Part shown: piece after piece, positions 63,988-64,000 of the stretch
Layout of the letters: every line of letters starts with the position of its first letter
How positions within the stretch are numbered: position 1 is the first letter of the stretch
From: Priestia aryabhattai B8W22
GTDB lineage: Bacteria > Bacillota > Bacilli > Bacillales > Bacillaceae_H
Length of the DNA: 64,000 nucleotides
Assembly: GCF_000956595.1 (NCBI RefSeq)
Contig: NZ_JYOO01000004.1
Coordinates: forward strand, 124,001 to 188,000
Direction of reading: 5' to 3'
Notes under the pieces: model-generated
Told to the model about the DNA's origin: nothing
Database searches by the model: none
The model's input: the letters and a program-made list of their open reading frames with translations, nothing else
Translations under genes and position numbers: made by a program

Positions 63988-64000
63988 ATAATCTAGCAGG

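Overview
The window reads as chromosomal DNA of a low-GC, spore-forming Bacillaceae, most like Bacillus (Priestia) megaterium. Reasons: strong Bacillus-type ribosome binding sites, close resemblance of the inositol (iol) and adhA/adhR proteins to B. subtilis relatives, sporulation genes (a Spo0E-like peptide, a GerAB-type germination permease remnant, an exosporium-type C1q-like protein), sigma-B stress genes and RsbR paralogues. The species name is inference. No rRNA, tRNA, CRISPR array, prophage or transposase gene was seen.

Layout. 0-0.5 kb: nucleotidyltransferase cut by the window edge. 0.6-19.1 kb: a large inositol/sugar catabolism island, all on the minus strand. It holds the whole myo-inositol route: IolT uptake, IolG dehydrogenase, IolE dehydratase, IolD hydrolase, IolB isomerase, IolC kinase, IolJ aldolase and IolA semialdehyde dehydrogenase, plus IolI, an IolH-like protein, another TIM-barrel isomerase, an MFS carrier and three regulators (DeoR-type IolR, a LacI-type and an AraC-type). 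Four near-identical palindromes built on ATGAAATCGATTTCAT lie upstream of iolD (three) and iolE (one). 19.5-22.4 kb: an AdhR (MerR-type) regulon of three promoters with 19-bp spacers, driving adhA, adhR and a Crh/HPr-like gene whose residue 15 is leucine. 22.3-29 kb: small sporulation and hypothetical genes, a two-gene operon of a ParM-like actin and a coiled-coil protein with an internal duplication, an RsbR paralogue, an unusual cold-shock protein and a C1q-like exosporium-type protein. 29.2-37.6 kb: a PAS-GGDEF protein with a truncated chemotaxis-receptor module, an SH3b-VanY peptidase, a sugar epimerase, a CorA-like transporter and a second RsbR paralogue. 37.6-40.8 kb: a general-stress patch (two SDR dehydrogenases, a YflT-domain protein, a 51-residue membrane protein behind a good sigma-B promoter). 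40.8-64 kb: mixed housekeeping and accessory genes, including AlkC, a PEP-synthase/rifampin-phosphotransferase-like enzyme split over two genes with an MFS exporter, a sodium:solute symporter with small subunit, CPBP protease, DeoR/HAD pair, 2-hydroxyacid dehydrogenase, LysE exporter and two broken genes (gerAB-like, transglutaminase-like).

The most striking feature not explained by genes is a dispersed repeat with eight copies (14.7, 24.2, 26.6, 31.7, 35.4, 42.6, 57.2 and 62.2 kb). One end reads AAAGAGGCTGGGAC-like and is always placed at, or within about 85 bp of, the stop codon of a gene that reads into it. Just inside that end every copy keeps a terminator-like hairpin whose stem sequence varies while pairing is kept. 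Five copies carry an additional GC-rich inverted-repeat module. These elements look like orientation-constrained mobile transcription terminators.
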